This document shows, piece after piece, positions 51,501 to 61,739 of a DNA stretch of 64,000 nucleotides (its first letter is position 1; each line of letters begins with the position of its first letter). Source of the DNA: Gemmatimonadota bacterium DH-78 (lineage in GTDB: Bacteria > Gemmatimonadota > Gemmatimonadetes > Longimicrobiales > Gaopeijiaceae); assembly GCA_038095605.1 (NCBI GenBank), contig CP144380.1, forward strand, positions 4,160,904-4,224,903. Direction: 5' to 3'. The notes below the pieces were generated by a model, which had not been told where the DNA came from, did no database searches, and worked only from the letters and a program-made list of their open reading frames with translations. The position numbers were made by a program, and so were the translations under genes.

Positions 51501-51686
51501 GAAAGGGCCCGATCGTGCCAATCGTGCAGCCGAAATCGGTGATTGCTCCCGAAGTACCCCTGAGAGAGTCACGAACGTGACAACCGCGTTTTCCTCGATT
51601 TCGCGATTGTCCGCCAGGTGCCCCTATGGGGTCACTTCGGGAGCAACCGCATTTTTTCCGTGCACGATTGGCACGTTGTGGCCCTT
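51501..51686. repeat. 186-bp palindromic repeat, copy 1
   Basis: Outer arms AGGGCCCGATCGTGCCAATC / GATTGGCACG...GGCCCTT, inner arms GATTGCTCCCGAAGT / ACTTCGGGAGCAA, a central palindrome TCACGAACGTGA and CCCTGAGAGAG. About 80% identical to 59991-60176. The interval 51391-51818 contains no gene beyond this element. Confidence 0.85.
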
Positions 51687-51818
51687 CCGGTGGCGGGGCG
51701 ACCTCGGCCACCGGGGACGACGGCGGATGGGCGCGCCCCGCGGGCGCACCCCCGGGTTTCACCGCTGCGAACGTGCAGCCGTCGAACAGGGATCCGGCTT
51801 CGATCTCGCCTGAGGTGG

Positions 51819-53525
51819 TCAGTCGTCGGCCTTCTGGCGGATCACCGGGCGGTCGGGCAGTCGGGCCCACTCGGTCACGACCCCCTCCGCCTCCCAGTGG
51901 CCGCCGCGGGGCAGGCGCTCGACCGCATCGACCTGGTTTTCGGGCACGATGATCTCGACGGGCGCATCGGTGTGGACCAGGCGGCCCCGCAGCACGCGCC
52001 CGCGCGTCCAGGGCGCGGGAAGTCGGCGGGCGAAGGGCGTGTCGACCCGGTCGACCCGCACCGTGCAGGCGGCGGGTCGCCCCACCAGACGGGCCGCCAG
52101 TGCCCGCCGGCCCCCCGACACCACGCTCGCTGCGAGCACCTCGGCCACGGCGGCTTCGAAAGGGGGAAGGGGGGCGACCGGTGCGCCCGCCTCCGAGGTG
52201 GCCGGCGTATGGACCCGGGGCGGCGGAACCGCGGTCGCCGAGGTCGCGCGGCTCGCCGCCGAAGGCCGCCCACCCGCCCCAGGCCGGCCACCCGAAGCCC
52301 GGCCACCCGCCCCAGCCCGGCCACCCGCCCCAGCCGGGCCACCCGCCCCAGGCCGCCCACCCACCGCACCCCGGCCACCCTCTGCAGCCCGCCCACCCGC
52401 CGCAGCCTGCGCACCCGCACCGCCACCCGCCGCACCCCGCCCACCCGCCGCACCCCGCCTCCCGGTCGCCGGCGGGCGGGGCGGCGTCGGGGCGGTCGCG
52501 GCCACGGCGGCCGGCTGCCTGGCCGTGATCGCGGGCTGCGCCGCCGGGGCGATCGCGGGCTGCGCCGCCGGGCGCACCACGAGCGGCGACGACGACACCC
52601 AGTCGGGCCAGGAGGCCACCTTCACCTCGAGCACCAGCTCCCACTCGACCGAGCCGTTGGCGGTGCGGAAGGTCCAGATCGGCTGCTCGGGCATCGGAAT
52701 CTGCTGCTCGAACACCAGCTCGCGGCCCTTCTCGAGGGTGCGGGCGCCGACCAGTTCCACCACCTCGGTGTACACCTCGTGCCGCTCGGTCTTGCGGTTC
52801 GACGACGATCCGCGCGACACCACCTCGGTCGCGCGCAGCGTCACGAAGATCCCGTCGATCTTCACATTGCGAGGCGGGCCGACCGATACCGCCACGCGCA
52901 GATCGTCGCCCGGGGCCAGCACCCGAGGGTGCACCACAAGCACCACCTCTCCGATCCGGCCCCGCGCCACGGATCGCCGCAGTCCGCTGCTCAGGAGCAG
53001 CAGGCCGCCACCCAGGAGCAGCACCCCGGGCAAGGGCAGGGTGACGACGCCGGCCACGGCCAGCCCGACACCCACGGCCGCCTGCACGCCGGCCGCTTTC
53101 CGGCGGCCCGAGGGCAGCCGTCCCTCCGGGTCGGGCTCCGGCGCGGTCGCCACGGCCACCCCCGGCACGAGTTCGAAGGTGCGGGCGGTCACCAGATCGG
53201 CTCCGTCCATCAGCCGCACCCGCGCCTCGAGCACGTGGCCGATCCGCAGCAGGTGGCCGCGATAGCTCATGGGCTCGACGGGCGCCTCGAACCGGAAGGG
53301 AATCCGGTGTTCGCCCTCGCCCTGGAACGGCCCCTCGGCCACCACCAACGTGCCGTGGTGTCCCTCGTACTCGTAGCCCTCGCCGGCCGCCATCCATCCC
53401 GCGCGGATGACCACCACTTCGATGCGACTGCCGTCGAAATCGTCCAGCACGATCGTGCCCGACACGGCCTCGCCACTGCGGAAGACCGCCTCGCGGTCGA
53501 ACTGGATGCGGATCTCGTCGCTCAT
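51819..53525 (-). CDS. arrestin-like / SpoOM-like protein with membrane hairpin and low-complexity linker
   Basis: 568 residues from ATG 53525. Residues 1-125 form an arrestin-like beta-sandwich (IQFDREAVFRSGEAVSGTIV, GEGEHRIPFRFEAP). Residues about 145-185 are a hydrophobic hairpin (VGLAVAGVVTLPLPGVLLLG). Residues about 190-320 look like a second arrestin-like domain (PRNVKIDGIFVTLRATEVVS). About 330-440 is Ala/Gly/Arg/Pro repeats, and the C-terminal 100 residues form a small beta domain (VRVDRVDTPFARRLP). Domain calls are by pattern; the role is unknown. Probably membrane anchored. Confidence 0.72.
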   Translation of the reverse strand: MSDEIRIQFDREAVFRSGEAVSGTIVLDDFDGSRIEVVVIRAGWMAAGEGYEYEGHHGTLVVAEGPFQGEGEHRIPFRFEAPVEPMSYRGHLLRIGHVLEARVRLMDGADLVTARTFELVPGVAVATAPEPDPEGRLPSGRRKAAGVQAAVGVGLAVAGVVTLPLPGVLLLGGGLLLLSSGLRRSVARGRIGEVVLVVHPRVLAPGDDLRVAVSVGPPRNVKIDGIFVTLRATEVVSRGSSSNRKTERHEVYTEVVELVGARTLEKGRELVFEQQIPMPEQPIWTFRTANGSVEWELVLEVKVASWPDWVSSSPLVVRPAAQPAIAPAAQPAITARQPAAVAATAPTPPRPPATGRRGAAGGRGAAGGGAGAQAAAGGRAAEGGRGAVGGRPGAGGPAGAGGRAGAGGRASGGRPGAGGRPSAASRATSATAVPPPRVHTPATSEAGAPVAPLPPFEAAVAEVLAASVVSGGRRALAARLVGRPAACTVRVDRVDTPFARRLPAPWTRGRVLRGRLVHTDAPVEIIVPENQVDAVERLPRGGHWEAEGVVTEWARLPDRPVIRQKADD

Positions 53526-54000
53526 CGGCACCGGCGGGGGCGGGGGCGGGAGGGAGCCTGCTCTTCGGACAAGTGTGGGACGTCCACCGCGGCGGGGCCA
53601 CCGCGGCGCCGCACGCGAGCGAGCCGGCCCGACGTTCGTCCCGCCTCTTGCCCGCATACGCGGCTGCCCCTTCCACCCTTCAGCGCCGACCTCCCGCTTC
53701 CGATACTGGCACCTTTTTGCCGGTCGGCGCGTCGCCCTCCTTCCCCGGATGTGGCGGCCCGCCGCCACATGCACCCCCCGAGCGGCCGTGGCACGAAGCT
53801 GGCACTCCCGGCCGCCGTCGAAGGATCGCACATCGGATGCGCGGTCGACCGCTGCTCTCCCCGCTCCCGGGGGCGGTCGAGCCCCGACCCGGATGCTGTG
53901 ACGTTCGGGTGGTGTGTGGGGCGGCGGTCCGGCCCGGGGGGTTACGGGTGCGCACCGGTCGTCGTTCCCACCTCCACCCATCCTTCGACGGCGGCCTGTG

Positions 54001-54100
54001 GCGGGCGGCGCTTCGCAGGCGTCCCTGCGCGGGCGGTGCTTCGCAGGCGTCCGTTCGCAGACGTCCCTGCGCAGGCGTCCCTGCGCAGGCGTCTCGCGGC
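54001..54100. repeat. short GC-rich repeats in a 741-base gap
   Basis: Units around CGCAGGCGTCCCTG and CTTCGCAGGCGTCC recur about six times. The rest of 53526-54266 between divergent genes shows no gene, operator or RNA that I can support. Confidence 0.5.
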
Positions 54101-54266
54101 GATGGGGGGCGCCGGTCGCGGTCCGCCCCGATCGACCGCCGCCCCGTTTGGAGCGCCCGTGGGGGGCGGATAGCTTCCCCCGCATGCCCGATCCCTCCGC
54201 TGCTCCATTCCGCCCCCGGGTTCCCACCCGCGCGGTGCGTCCGGTGTCGCCCGCCCGGAGTCCCCG

Positions 54267-57200
54267 ATGACCCCTCTCGATCTCTGGATCGTGGCGGGCT
54301 ATCTCGTCGCCACCCTCCTCGTGGGCATGGCCCTCGCCCGGCGCGCTTCGGGCAGTCTCGAGGACTTCTTCGTCGGCGGTCGCAGCCTGCCCTGGTGGCT
54401 CGCGGGCACGTCGATGGCCGCCACCACCTTCAGCATCGACACGCCGCTCTACGTGGCGGGCGTCGTGGGCACGCGCGGCATCGCGGGCAACTGGGAGTGG
54501 TGGAGCTTCGGCGTCGCGCACGTGGTGTTGCTCTACGTGTTCGCGCGTCTGTGGCGCCGCGCCGAGGTGGTGACCGACAACGAGCTCAGCGAGCTGCGCT
54601 ACGGCGGGCGTCCGGCGGCGGTGCTGCGCGGGGTGAAGGGATTTCTCTTCGCGGGCGTCATGGGGCCGATCTCGCTGGGGCTCGCCATGCTGGCGATGGT
54701 GAAGGTGATCGACGCCCTCGAGGTGCTGCCGGCCCTCGGGCTGTCCGGCGCGCAGGACCGGCTCTGGGCCGTGGTGGCGGTGTCGGTGCTCGTGCTGATC
54801 TACGCCGGCATCTCGGGGCTGTGGGGCGTGGTCGTGACCGACTTCGTGCAGTTCGTGCTCGGCATGCTCGGCGCCCTGCTCGTGGCCTGGGCCGCGGTCG
54901 ATCACCTGGGCGGACTCGGCGGGCTCGTCGAGGCGGCCGGTGCGGTCGAACACGTGGACCTGCTCGCCTTCACGCCGCTCACGTGGGGCGAGGGAGGCCG
55001 CATCGTCTGGTCGACGGCGGCCGGCATCAGCGCCTCCACCTTTCTCGCGTACGTGGGACTCCAGTGGTGGGCTTTCCGCCGCTCCGACGGGGGAGGGGAG
55101 TTCGTGCAGCGACTGGCCGCCGCGCGCACCGAGGCCGAAGCGCAGAAGGCGGCCTGGCTCTTCAACCTGCTCCACTACGTGGTGCGCACCTGGCCCTGGA
55201 TCATCGTGGCGCTGGCCGCCGTGGTGATCTACCCGGAGCTCGAAGACCCCGAGCTCGGCTACCCCCGGCTCATGCTCGACTTCCTGCCGGCGGGGCTGCT
55301 GGGGCTCGTGGTGGCCTCGCTCGTGGCGGCCTTCATGAGCACGGTCTCGACCACCATCAACTGGTCGGCCTCGTACCTCACGCACGACCTGTACGCGCGC
55401 TTCCTGCGCCCCGACGCCTCGTCGCGCGAGCGGGTGGTGGCGGCGCGGATCGCCTCGGTGGTGGTCACGGCGCTCGGCGCGGCGGCGGCCTTCTACAGCG
55501 ACAACGTGACCACCCTCTTCCGGCTGATCATCGCCGTGGGCACGGGGCCGGGGCTGGTGCTGATCCTGCGCTGGTTCTGGTGGCGGGTGAACGCCTCGGC
55601 CGAACTCGCCGCCATGCTCGCCGGATTCCTCGTGGGGCTGGGCACCTCGGTCGTGCCGGTGCTCACGATCTCCGACTTCGGGCTGCGCCTGCTCGTCACC
55701 GCCGGGGTGACGACCGCGGTGTGGATGCCGGTCATGTGGCTCACCCCGCCCGAGACCGACGAGCGCCTCGACGCCTTCTACCGCAAGGTGCGGCCCTCGG
55801 GCCCGGGGTGGGCGGCGCAGCGGGCGCGCACCGGGGTGCACCCCGACACCCCCCTCGCCCACGATCTCACGCGGGTCGCGGCCGGCCTGCTGATTCTCTT
55901 CGGCGCCATGTTCGCGGTGGGCGGCGCGGTGCTGCTGCGCCCGGGGGTGGCCGTCGCCTCCGTGGTGTCGGTGGTGATCGGCGCGGCGCTGCTGCGCTGG
56001 ACGAATCTGCGGCGGCGCGCGGCGGAGGCGGCCCTGGTGCTCATGGTCCTGGCGGCCGGGGCCGCGGCGGGCTCCGCCCAGGCCGTCGACATCGACCCTT
56101 CGGATGATCCCGGGATGCCGCTCACCGAGTGGCTCTCGGGGCGATTCCCGGGGCTGATGGTGCTCGGCTCCTCGGGCTCGCCGGGCTCCGCGCCGCGTCT
56201 GCGCATGCGCGGGCCCGGCTCGATCGCCGTGTCGAACGAGCCGGTGGTGGTGCTCGACGGCCACCGCATCGATGCGAGTCCCCGCTCGACCACCCTCGAG
56301 GCCGGTGGACAGGCGCCCTCGCGGCTCGACGACGTGCCCCTCTCGAGCCTCGCGACGGTGGAGGTGCTTCGCGGTCCGGAGGCCGCCGCGCGCTGGGGCG
56401 CGAACGCGAGCAACGGGGTGATCCTGCTCACCTCGCGCAGTCCGGCGGCGACGAAGTCCGGGGGACTCCGCGCATGGGCGTCGGTGGGGCGCAGCCGGGA
56501 TCGCGCGGACCGCCCCGACAACTGGTTCGGCCGCGAGGGCACCGGGGCCTGCTTCGCCTGGGAAGCGGCCGACGGGCGCTGCACGCAGACCGAACTGCAG
56601 CGGTTCGGTCCCTTCGACGCGGCCGCCACCACCCCCTTCGGCGAGCGCACCGTCGGGGGCGCGGGGGTCGATGCGCTCGTCGGGGTGGGCCGGGTGGCCC
56701 TGGAACTGGGGGGCTCCTGGACGCTCGACCAGGGCGTGCTCGTGCGGCCCGAGTTCGAGACGGCCGCGCCCACCCCGCCCGCCGGCGAGGAGCGCATCGC
56801 GGCCCGCGTCGCCGCGGCCACCGATGTCGGCGCCGCCGGGCGCCTGCGCGTCGGGTTGCTGGCCGTGCAGCGACACATCGACCGGGTGGTCGACGGCAAC
56901 GACTTCGCCGGGCTGCACGCCACCGGCCTGCTCGGCTTCGCGGAGCGCTCCGAGACGGGCGGGGGGTACCGGCTGTTCACCCCCGGCCAGGTCTACGCCC
57001 GCGAACTCACCCAGCAGGCTGACCGCGTCATCGGCTCGGCCTCGCTCTCGGGCGCCTCGGGCGCCTGGTCGTGGGCGGTGTCGGGGGGGTACGACGGACT
57101 CGATCGCATCGACGAGGGCTACGTGCCCCCGGCCGTGGTGATCCTGGGGTCGCGGCTGCCGCGCGGAGTCTCCGACTGGAACGACACGCGGGTGGATCGC

Positions 57201-58598
57201 TGGAGCGGGCGCGCGGCCACCACCCTGGGGTGGTCGGCGGGGGCGCTGCGCGGTGCGACCACGCTGTCGGCCGATCTGCTGGTCTCGAGCTTTCGCCGAG
57301 ACGACCTGGGCGGCGTCGGGATCGCCGCGGACGAGCGCGACCCCGAGTCGGCCGACGACGTCACCCGCCTGACCCTCGACGGGGACCGTCGTATTCGCGG
57401 AGTCGCCCTGCTCCAGCAGCTGCGCATCGGGCGGGGGGCCGAGGTGCGGGGCGGAGTGCGGGTGGAGTGGAACGAGGCCTTCGGGCGGGCCTTCGACCGC
57501 ACCGCGCTGCCCTTCGCAGCGCTCGACCTCGCGCCCGGCCGGGGAGGGCCGCTCGCCGGGTGGTGGCCCGAAGACTGGACGGTGCGCGGCGCCTGGGGAC
57601 GCGGGGTCGGGGTGGTCGACCAGGACGGCCGCGACCTCGACCGGGTGCAGCCGTCGGCGGACCGGAGTCCCCCTCTCGAATCCACGCAGGGATGGGAGCT
57701 GGGCACGCGCTTCCGCGCCTTTCGTGGACGCGTGGCGGGCGAAGTGGTGCGCTATTCGACCACCACGCGGGGCCTGCTCCTGCGCACGCCGCTCCTCTAC
57801 GAGCCGGCGGCGGCGGGGGCCGTCTTCGCGCCGGTGGGGGAGGTGCGCAACGACGGATGGGAAGCGGGGCTGCAGCTGGTCGTGCACCGGACGCGCGCGG
57901 CGCAGTGGACGCTCGACGTGGCGGCGGCCTTTCCCCGCAACCGGGTCACGCGGCTCGACCCCGGCGTCGTGATTCGGCAGGGGGTGCAGTGGTCGGAGGA
58001 GGGGTATCCGCTCGCCGGGTACTGGGACCGGCCCTCGACCTTCATCGACCGCGACGGCGACGGCGTGCTGCTGCCCTCGGAGATATCGGTGGCGAGCGAG
58101 GACTCCTTTCTCGGCTCGCCCCACCCCTCGCGCGAGATCGGCATCGGGTCGCGCGTGACCTCGGGACCGGTGGAGGTGGGGGTGCGCCTGCTGCACCGAG
58201 GGGGGCACCATCTGCGCAACCTGACCGAGGGCTTCCGCTGCCAGGTGACGCTGTGCCGCGGCTTCAACGATCCGTCGGCGCCGCTCGCCGAGCAGGCGCG
58301 CGCCCTGCCCGCGGCCATCTTCCCGCCCGAGTTCGTGACCGAGGCGGGCTTCATCGAAGACGCCTCGTTCTGGCGGTTGTCGGAGGCGCGGGTGACCCTC
58401 GCGCTGCCCGCCGCCTGGCCCGGTGCACCGCGGCTGTCGGTGGCCGGCCACGATCTCGCGGTCTGGGCCGACTACACCGGCATGGACCCCGAGGTGAACC
58501 AGTTCGGGGGCACCGACCTGCTCGCGCGCGACTTCATGACGCAGCCGCCCGTCGCGCGCTGGACCGTGCGCCTCGACGTGACCGGGCCGCGCTGGTAG
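54267..58598 (+). CDS. sodium:solute symporter joined in frame to a TonB-dependent receptor
   Basis: 1443 residues without a stop. Residues about 1-585 are a sodium:solute symporter (SSS) with 13-14 helices: LEDFFVGGRSLPWWLAGTSM, GISGLWGVVVTDFVQFVLGM, VASLVAAFMSTVSTTINWSA. At 586-612 a typical signal peptide follows (LRRRAAEAALVLMVLAAGAA ending GSAQA), then a RagA/SusC-like plug (LSGRFPGLMVLGSSGSPGSA, NEPVVVLDGHRI, LRGPEAAARWGANASNGVIL) and a beta-barrel to the C-terminal W. An in-frame GTG at 56037 with GGAGG 8 bases upstream could start the receptor separately. No SusD gene is adjacent. The symporter substrate is unknown. Confidence 0.88.
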   Translation: MTPLDLWIVAGYLVATLLVGMALARRASGSLEDFFVGGRSLPWWLAGTSMAATTFSIDTPLYVAGVVGTRGIAGNWEWWSFGVAHVVLLYVFARLWRRAEVVTDNELSELRYGGRPAAVLRGVKGFLFAGVMGPISLGLAMLAMVKVIDALEVLPALGLSGAQDRLWAVVAVSVLVLIYAGISGLWGVVVTDFVQFVLGMLGALLVAWAAVDHLGGLGGLVEAAGAVEHVDLLAFTPLTWGEGGRIVWSTAAGISASTFLAYVGLQWWAFRRSDGGGEFVQRLAAARTEAEAQKAAWLFNLLHYVVRTWPWIIVALAAVVIYPELEDPELGYPRLMLDFLPAGLLGLVVASLVAAFMSTVSTTINWSASYLTHDLYARFLRPDASSRERVVAARIASVVVTALGAAAAFYSDNVTTLFRLIIAVGTGPGLVLILRWFWWRVNASAELAAMLAGFLVGLGTSVVPVLTISDFGLRLLVTAGVTTAVWMPVMWLTPPETDERLDAFYRKVRPSGPGWAAQRARTGVHPDTPLAHDLTRVAAGLLILFGAMFAVGGAVLLRPGVAVASVVSVVIGAALLRWTNLRRRAAEAALVLMVLAAGAAAGSAQAVDIDPSDDPGMPLTEWLSGRFPGLMVLGSSGSPGSAPRLRMRGPGSIAVSNEPVVVLDGHRIDASPRSTTLEAGGQAPSRLDDVPLSSLATVEVLRGPEAAARWGANASNGVILLTSRSPAATKSGGLRAWASVGRSRDRADRPDNWFGREGTGACFAWEAADGRCTQTELQRFGPFDAAATTPFGERTVGGAGVDALVGVGRVALELGGSWTLDQGVLVRPEFETAAPTPPAGEERIAARVAAATDVGAAGRLRVGLLAVQRHIDRVVDGNDFAGLHATGLLGFAERSETGGGYRLFTPGQVYARELTQQADRVIGSASLSGASGAWSWAVSGGYDGLDRIDEGYVPPAVVILGSRLPRGVSDWNDTRVDRWSGRAATTLGWSAGALRGATTLSADLLVSSFRRDDLGGVGIAADERDPESADDVTRLTLDGDRRIRGVALLQQLRIGRGAEVRGGVRVEWNEAFGRAFDRTALPFAALDLAPGRGGPLAGWWPEDWTVRGAWGRGVGVVDQDGRDLDRVQPSADRSPPLESTQGWELGTRFRAFRGRVAGEVVRYSTTTRGLLLRTPLLYEPAAAGAVFAPVGEVRNDGWEAGLQLVVHRTRAAQWTLDVAAAFPRNRVTRLDPGVVIRQGVQWSEEGYPLAGYWDRPSTFIDRDGDGVLLPSEISVASEDSFLGSPHPSREIGIGSRVTSGPVEVGVRLLHRGGHHLRNLTEGFRCQVTLCRGFNDPSAPLAEQARALPAAIFPPEFVTEAGFIEDASFWRLSEARVTLALPAAWPGAPRLSVAGHDLAVWADYTGMDPEVNQFGGTDLLARDFMTQPPVARWTVRLDVTGPRW

Positions 58599-58662
58599 AG
58601 GGCGTGGCGGGGGCCCTCGCGTGGCGCGGGATCCCCCATCACCGCGGCGGGTAGAGTGGGGC

Positions 58663-59026
<364 letters not shown>

Positions 59027-59066
59027 CACGCGGCACCCGCGCCCCTCGAGGGTCGGGTGCCGCGTG
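59027..59066 (+). terminator. stem-loop after rnpB
   Basis: 13-bp perfect stem CACGCGGCACCCG / CGGGTGCCGCGTG with a 14-base loop. There is no T run, so intrinsic termination is uncertain. Confidence 0.5.
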
Positions 59067-59090
59067 CCGTTCGGGGGCCGGTCGGGGTGG

Positions 59091-59181
59091 CCCGCTCGCG
59101 GGGCGCAGGGGTGGCCGGCTCGCGGGGTGCGGGGGTGGCCGGCCCGCGGGGTGCGGGGGTGGCCAGCCCGCGGGGTGCGGG
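59091..59181. repeat. 24-bp GC-rich tandem repeat (3.8 units)
   Basis: Units of CCGGCCCGCGGGGTGCGGGGG-type sequence at 59091, 59115, 59139 and 59163 (last partial), with 1-4 differences each. Lies between rnpB and tRNA-Arg. Confidence 0.8.
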
Positions 59182-59227
59182 CCTTGACCCCAAGGGGTCG
59201 GGGGCGGACATTGATTGGCTCCAACAC

Positions 59228-59301
<74 letters not shown>

Positions 59302-59305
59302 TCTG

Positions 59306-59340
59306 CGGCTCCCTCGTCGATCCGGCGAGGGAGCCGTCGC
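59306..59340 (+). terminator. stem-loop terminator after tRNA-Arg
   Basis: CGGCTCCCTCG / CGAGGGAGCCG, 11-bp perfect stem with 9-base loop, followed by TCGCATTT. Four bases after the tRNA. Confidence 0.75.
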
Positions 59341-59444
59341 ATTTCGTGGGTACCCGCGGAGGCGTATGCTCTCGGCGGGTCGATCGTGCCGGGGCCACCG
59401 CCTGCCCCGACACACTGCACACGCGGTAGCTCGAGGTCACAACG

Positions 59445-59936
59445 GTGAGTGACAACGCTCCGAAGTCGGTGGCCGAAGAGATCGGCCAGCGCGTTCCCTT
59501 CGCCAGCCCCGGTCAGGAGGTGATGGTCGCCCTCATGCGATCGGCCGACGTGCTGCGCGGCTGGCTCGCCAGTGAAGTGGCGAAGGTGGACGACGTCACC
59601 CTGCAGCAGTACAACGTGCTCCGCATCCTTCGCGGTGCCGGCGAGGAGGGCCTGCCCACCCTCGCCATCGCCGAGCGGATGATCGAGCGGCAGCCGGGCG
59701 TGACCCGCCTCGTGGATCGTCTTCTCGCCAAGGGCCTCGTGGACCGGGCCCGGAGCGCCCGCGATCGACGCGTCGTGCGCTGCGCGATCACCCCCGAAGG
59801 CCTCGCCACCCTCGAGCGCCTCGACGGGGTGATCGACGAGTGCGACGCCCGGATCCGCGAGGCCGTGGGCGACGAACGGCTGGGCGAGCTGATCCCGACC
59901 CTCGACTGCCTGCGGGCCGCCCTGCGCGACGACTGA
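59445..59936 (+). CDS. MarR family transcriptional regulator
   Basis: 163 residues from GTG 59445. Winged helix: LQQYNVLRILRGAGEEGLPT, LAIAERMIERQPGVTRLVDR, then the wing GLVDRARSARDRRVVRCAIT, followed by a dimerisation helix ending CLRAALRDD. Ligand and targets are not evident; no divergent gene accompanies it. A palindromic repeat element follows downstream. Confidence 0.92.
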   Translation: MSDNAPKSVAEEIGQRVPFASPGQEVMVALMRSADVLRGWLASEVAKVDDVTLQQYNVLRILRGAGEEGLPTLAIAERMIERQPGVTRLVDRLLAKGLVDRARSARDRRVVRCAITPEGLATLERLDGVIDECDARIREAVGDERLGELIPTLDCLRAALRDD

Positions 59937-59990
59937 GCGAGGGGCAGGCGGTCTGCGCGGGCCGGCCGCCCATTCCGGCCGGTGACGGTG

Positions 59991-60176
59991 AAAGGGCGCG
60001 ATCGTGCCAATCGTGCAGCCGAAAAAGGCGATTGCTCCCGAAGTACCCCTGAGAGGGTCACGAACGTGACAACCGCATTTTTCCGAGATCCGTGATTGTC
60101 CGCCAGGTGCCCTCCTGGGGTCATTTCGGGAGCAACTGCGGAATCCGCGTGCGCGATTGGCACGATCGGGCCCTTC
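59991..60176. repeat. 186-bp palindromic repeat, copy 2
   Basis: Same architecture as 51501-51686: GATCGTGCCAATCGTGCAGC at the left, GCGATTGGCACGATCGGGCC at the right, inner GATTGCTCCCGAAGTA / TTTCGGGAGCAACT and central TCACGAACGTGA. The outer arms pair better here (GATCGTGCCAATCG with CGATTGGCACGATC is perfect). 59937-60367 otherwise contains no gene. Confidence 0.87.
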
Positions 60177-60367
60177 CTGCCGAGCGCGGACGGACACGCG
60201 GGCGCGACCGGGGAGGCCGTCCAGCCAGAGGGGTGACGAGAGAGGGAGGCCGCCATGCCGGGGGCGGACCCCGGCTCGATGGGGCGGATGGCCCACCCAC
60301 CCCCTGCGGCGGCCTTCGTCGCGCGGGGTGCCTTTCGGGTCGGACCGCGGGGCGCAATGTTTTTGCC

Positions 60368-61549
60368 ATGATCACACATGAAACGGCCCGCTTTCCGCGG
60401 GGATTCCGGTGTGCCGCCACGCATTGCGGCCTCAAGAAGTCGGGCGACGATCTCGCCCTGTTCGCCTCCGACGTGCCCGGCGCCGCCGCCGCGGTCTTCA
60501 CCCGCAACCATTTTCCCGGTGCGCCCGTGATCGTGGGGCGCGAGCGGATCCGAGAGGGGCGACTCCAGGCGGTGGTCGTCAACTCGAAGGTGAGCAACGT
60601 GGGCACCGGCGCGGAGGGGATCGCCGCGGCGCGGGCCATGGGTCGGGCGGCCGCCGAGGAGCTGGGCATCGACGAGTCGCTGGTGATCATGAGCTCGACC
60701 GGGGTGATCGGCGTGCCGCTGCCGATCGACCGCATCCAGGCCGGACTGCGAGGGCTCTCCGCACAGCTGGGCGACGATCCGCTCGTGGGCGCCCGCGGGA
60801 TCATGACCACCGATTCCCATCCGAAGGCGCTGTCGTGCGAGATCCGCGGACGCGACGACACGCCGATCACCATCACCCTCGTGGCCAAGGGCGCGGGCAT
60901 GGTCGCGCCGAACATGGCCACCATGCTCGCCTACCTGTTCACCGACGCCGAGGTCGAGGCACGGTCGCTCGACACCATCCTGCGCCGGGTGGTCGATCGC
61001 ACCTTCAACATGCTGTCGGTCGACACGGATACGAGCACCTCCGACAGCTGCGTGATGATCGCCAACGGACGCGCCGGTCCGGTGGAGGCGTCGGCGTTCG
61101 AAGATGCGCTGCTCGCGCTGTGCACCCGCATGACCGAGGTGCTCGCCCGCGATGGCGAGGGCGCGACGCGGCTGCTCCGGGTGACGGTGTCGGGGGCGGC
61201 GAGTCTCGCGGACGCGCGCACGGTGGCGCGCTCGCTCATGGAGTCCCCACTCATCAAGACGATGGTGCACGGAGGCGACCCGAACGTCGGCCGCATCCTG
61301 ATGGCCGTGGGCAAGTGCGTGGGCGTGCGCGTCGAGCCGGAACGCGTGTCGGCGCGCATCGGGGAGACCGCGGTGGTGGAGGGGGGACGCCGGGCGCGGT
61401 TCGACGACGCCCGCGTGAGGGAGGTGCTGCAGGGCGATCCCGTGGACCTGCGTGTGGATCTGGGCGTCGGGACCGAGGCGGCGCGCGGCTGGGGATGCGA
61501 CCTCTCGCACGGGTACGTGGACGAGAACGCAGCCTACTATTCCTCTTGA
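60368..61549 (+). CDS. argJ: bifunctional ornithine acetyltransferase/N-acetylglutamate synthase
   Basis: 393 residues. Arginine biosynthesis: transfers acetyl from N-acetylornithine to glutamate (and may use acetyl-CoA). Nucleophile T185 in PNMATMLAYLFTDA, where self-cleavage splits alpha and beta chains. Other conserved parts: AAVFTRNHFPGAPV, VVVNSKVSNVGTGAEG, SSTGVIGVPLP, NMLSVDTDTSTSD, GDPNVGRILMAVG and the C-terminal CDLSHGYVDENAAYYSS. The usual GSGMIHPNMATM reads GAGMVAPNMATM here. No other arg genes adjacent. Start ATG 60368. Confidence 0.95.
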   Translation: MITHETARFPRGFRCAATHCGLKKSGDDLALFASDVPGAAAAVFTRNHFPGAPVIVGRERIREGRLQAVVVNSKVSNVGTGAEGIAAARAMGRAAAEELGIDESLVIMSSTGVIGVPLPIDRIQAGLRGLSAQLGDDPLVGARGIMTTDSHPKALSCEIRGRDDTPITITLVAKGAGMVAPNMATMLAYLFTDAEVEARSLDTILRRVVDRTFNMLSVDTDTSTSDSCVMIANGRAGPVEASAFEDALLALCTRMTEVLARDGEGATRLLRVTVSGAASLADARTVARSLMESPLIKTMVHGGDPNVGRILMAVGKCVGVRVEPERVSARIGETAVVEGGRRARFDDARVREVLQGDPVDLRVDLGVGTEAARGWGCDLSHGYVDENAAYYSS

Positions 61550-61739
61550 CCTCCGACGCGATTTCCAGCATCCTTCGTTGCTTGTGCATTTCTTCACAAG
61601 CGAGGGATTCAGGGTTCCGCTCCATTCGAGACGGCGCCCCCGTGGCCAACCGGCCGACAGCCGGTACACCACACCCGGGATCCGCTCCGGTGGGGCGATT
61701 CCGATGAAACCCACCGCCACCGCATCGAGGATATACTTC

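Noticed and set aside
59091-59181. Regular 24-bp repeats considered as a CRISPR array
   Set aside because: Units are directly adjacent with no spacers and no cas genes are nearby. It is a simple tandem repeat.
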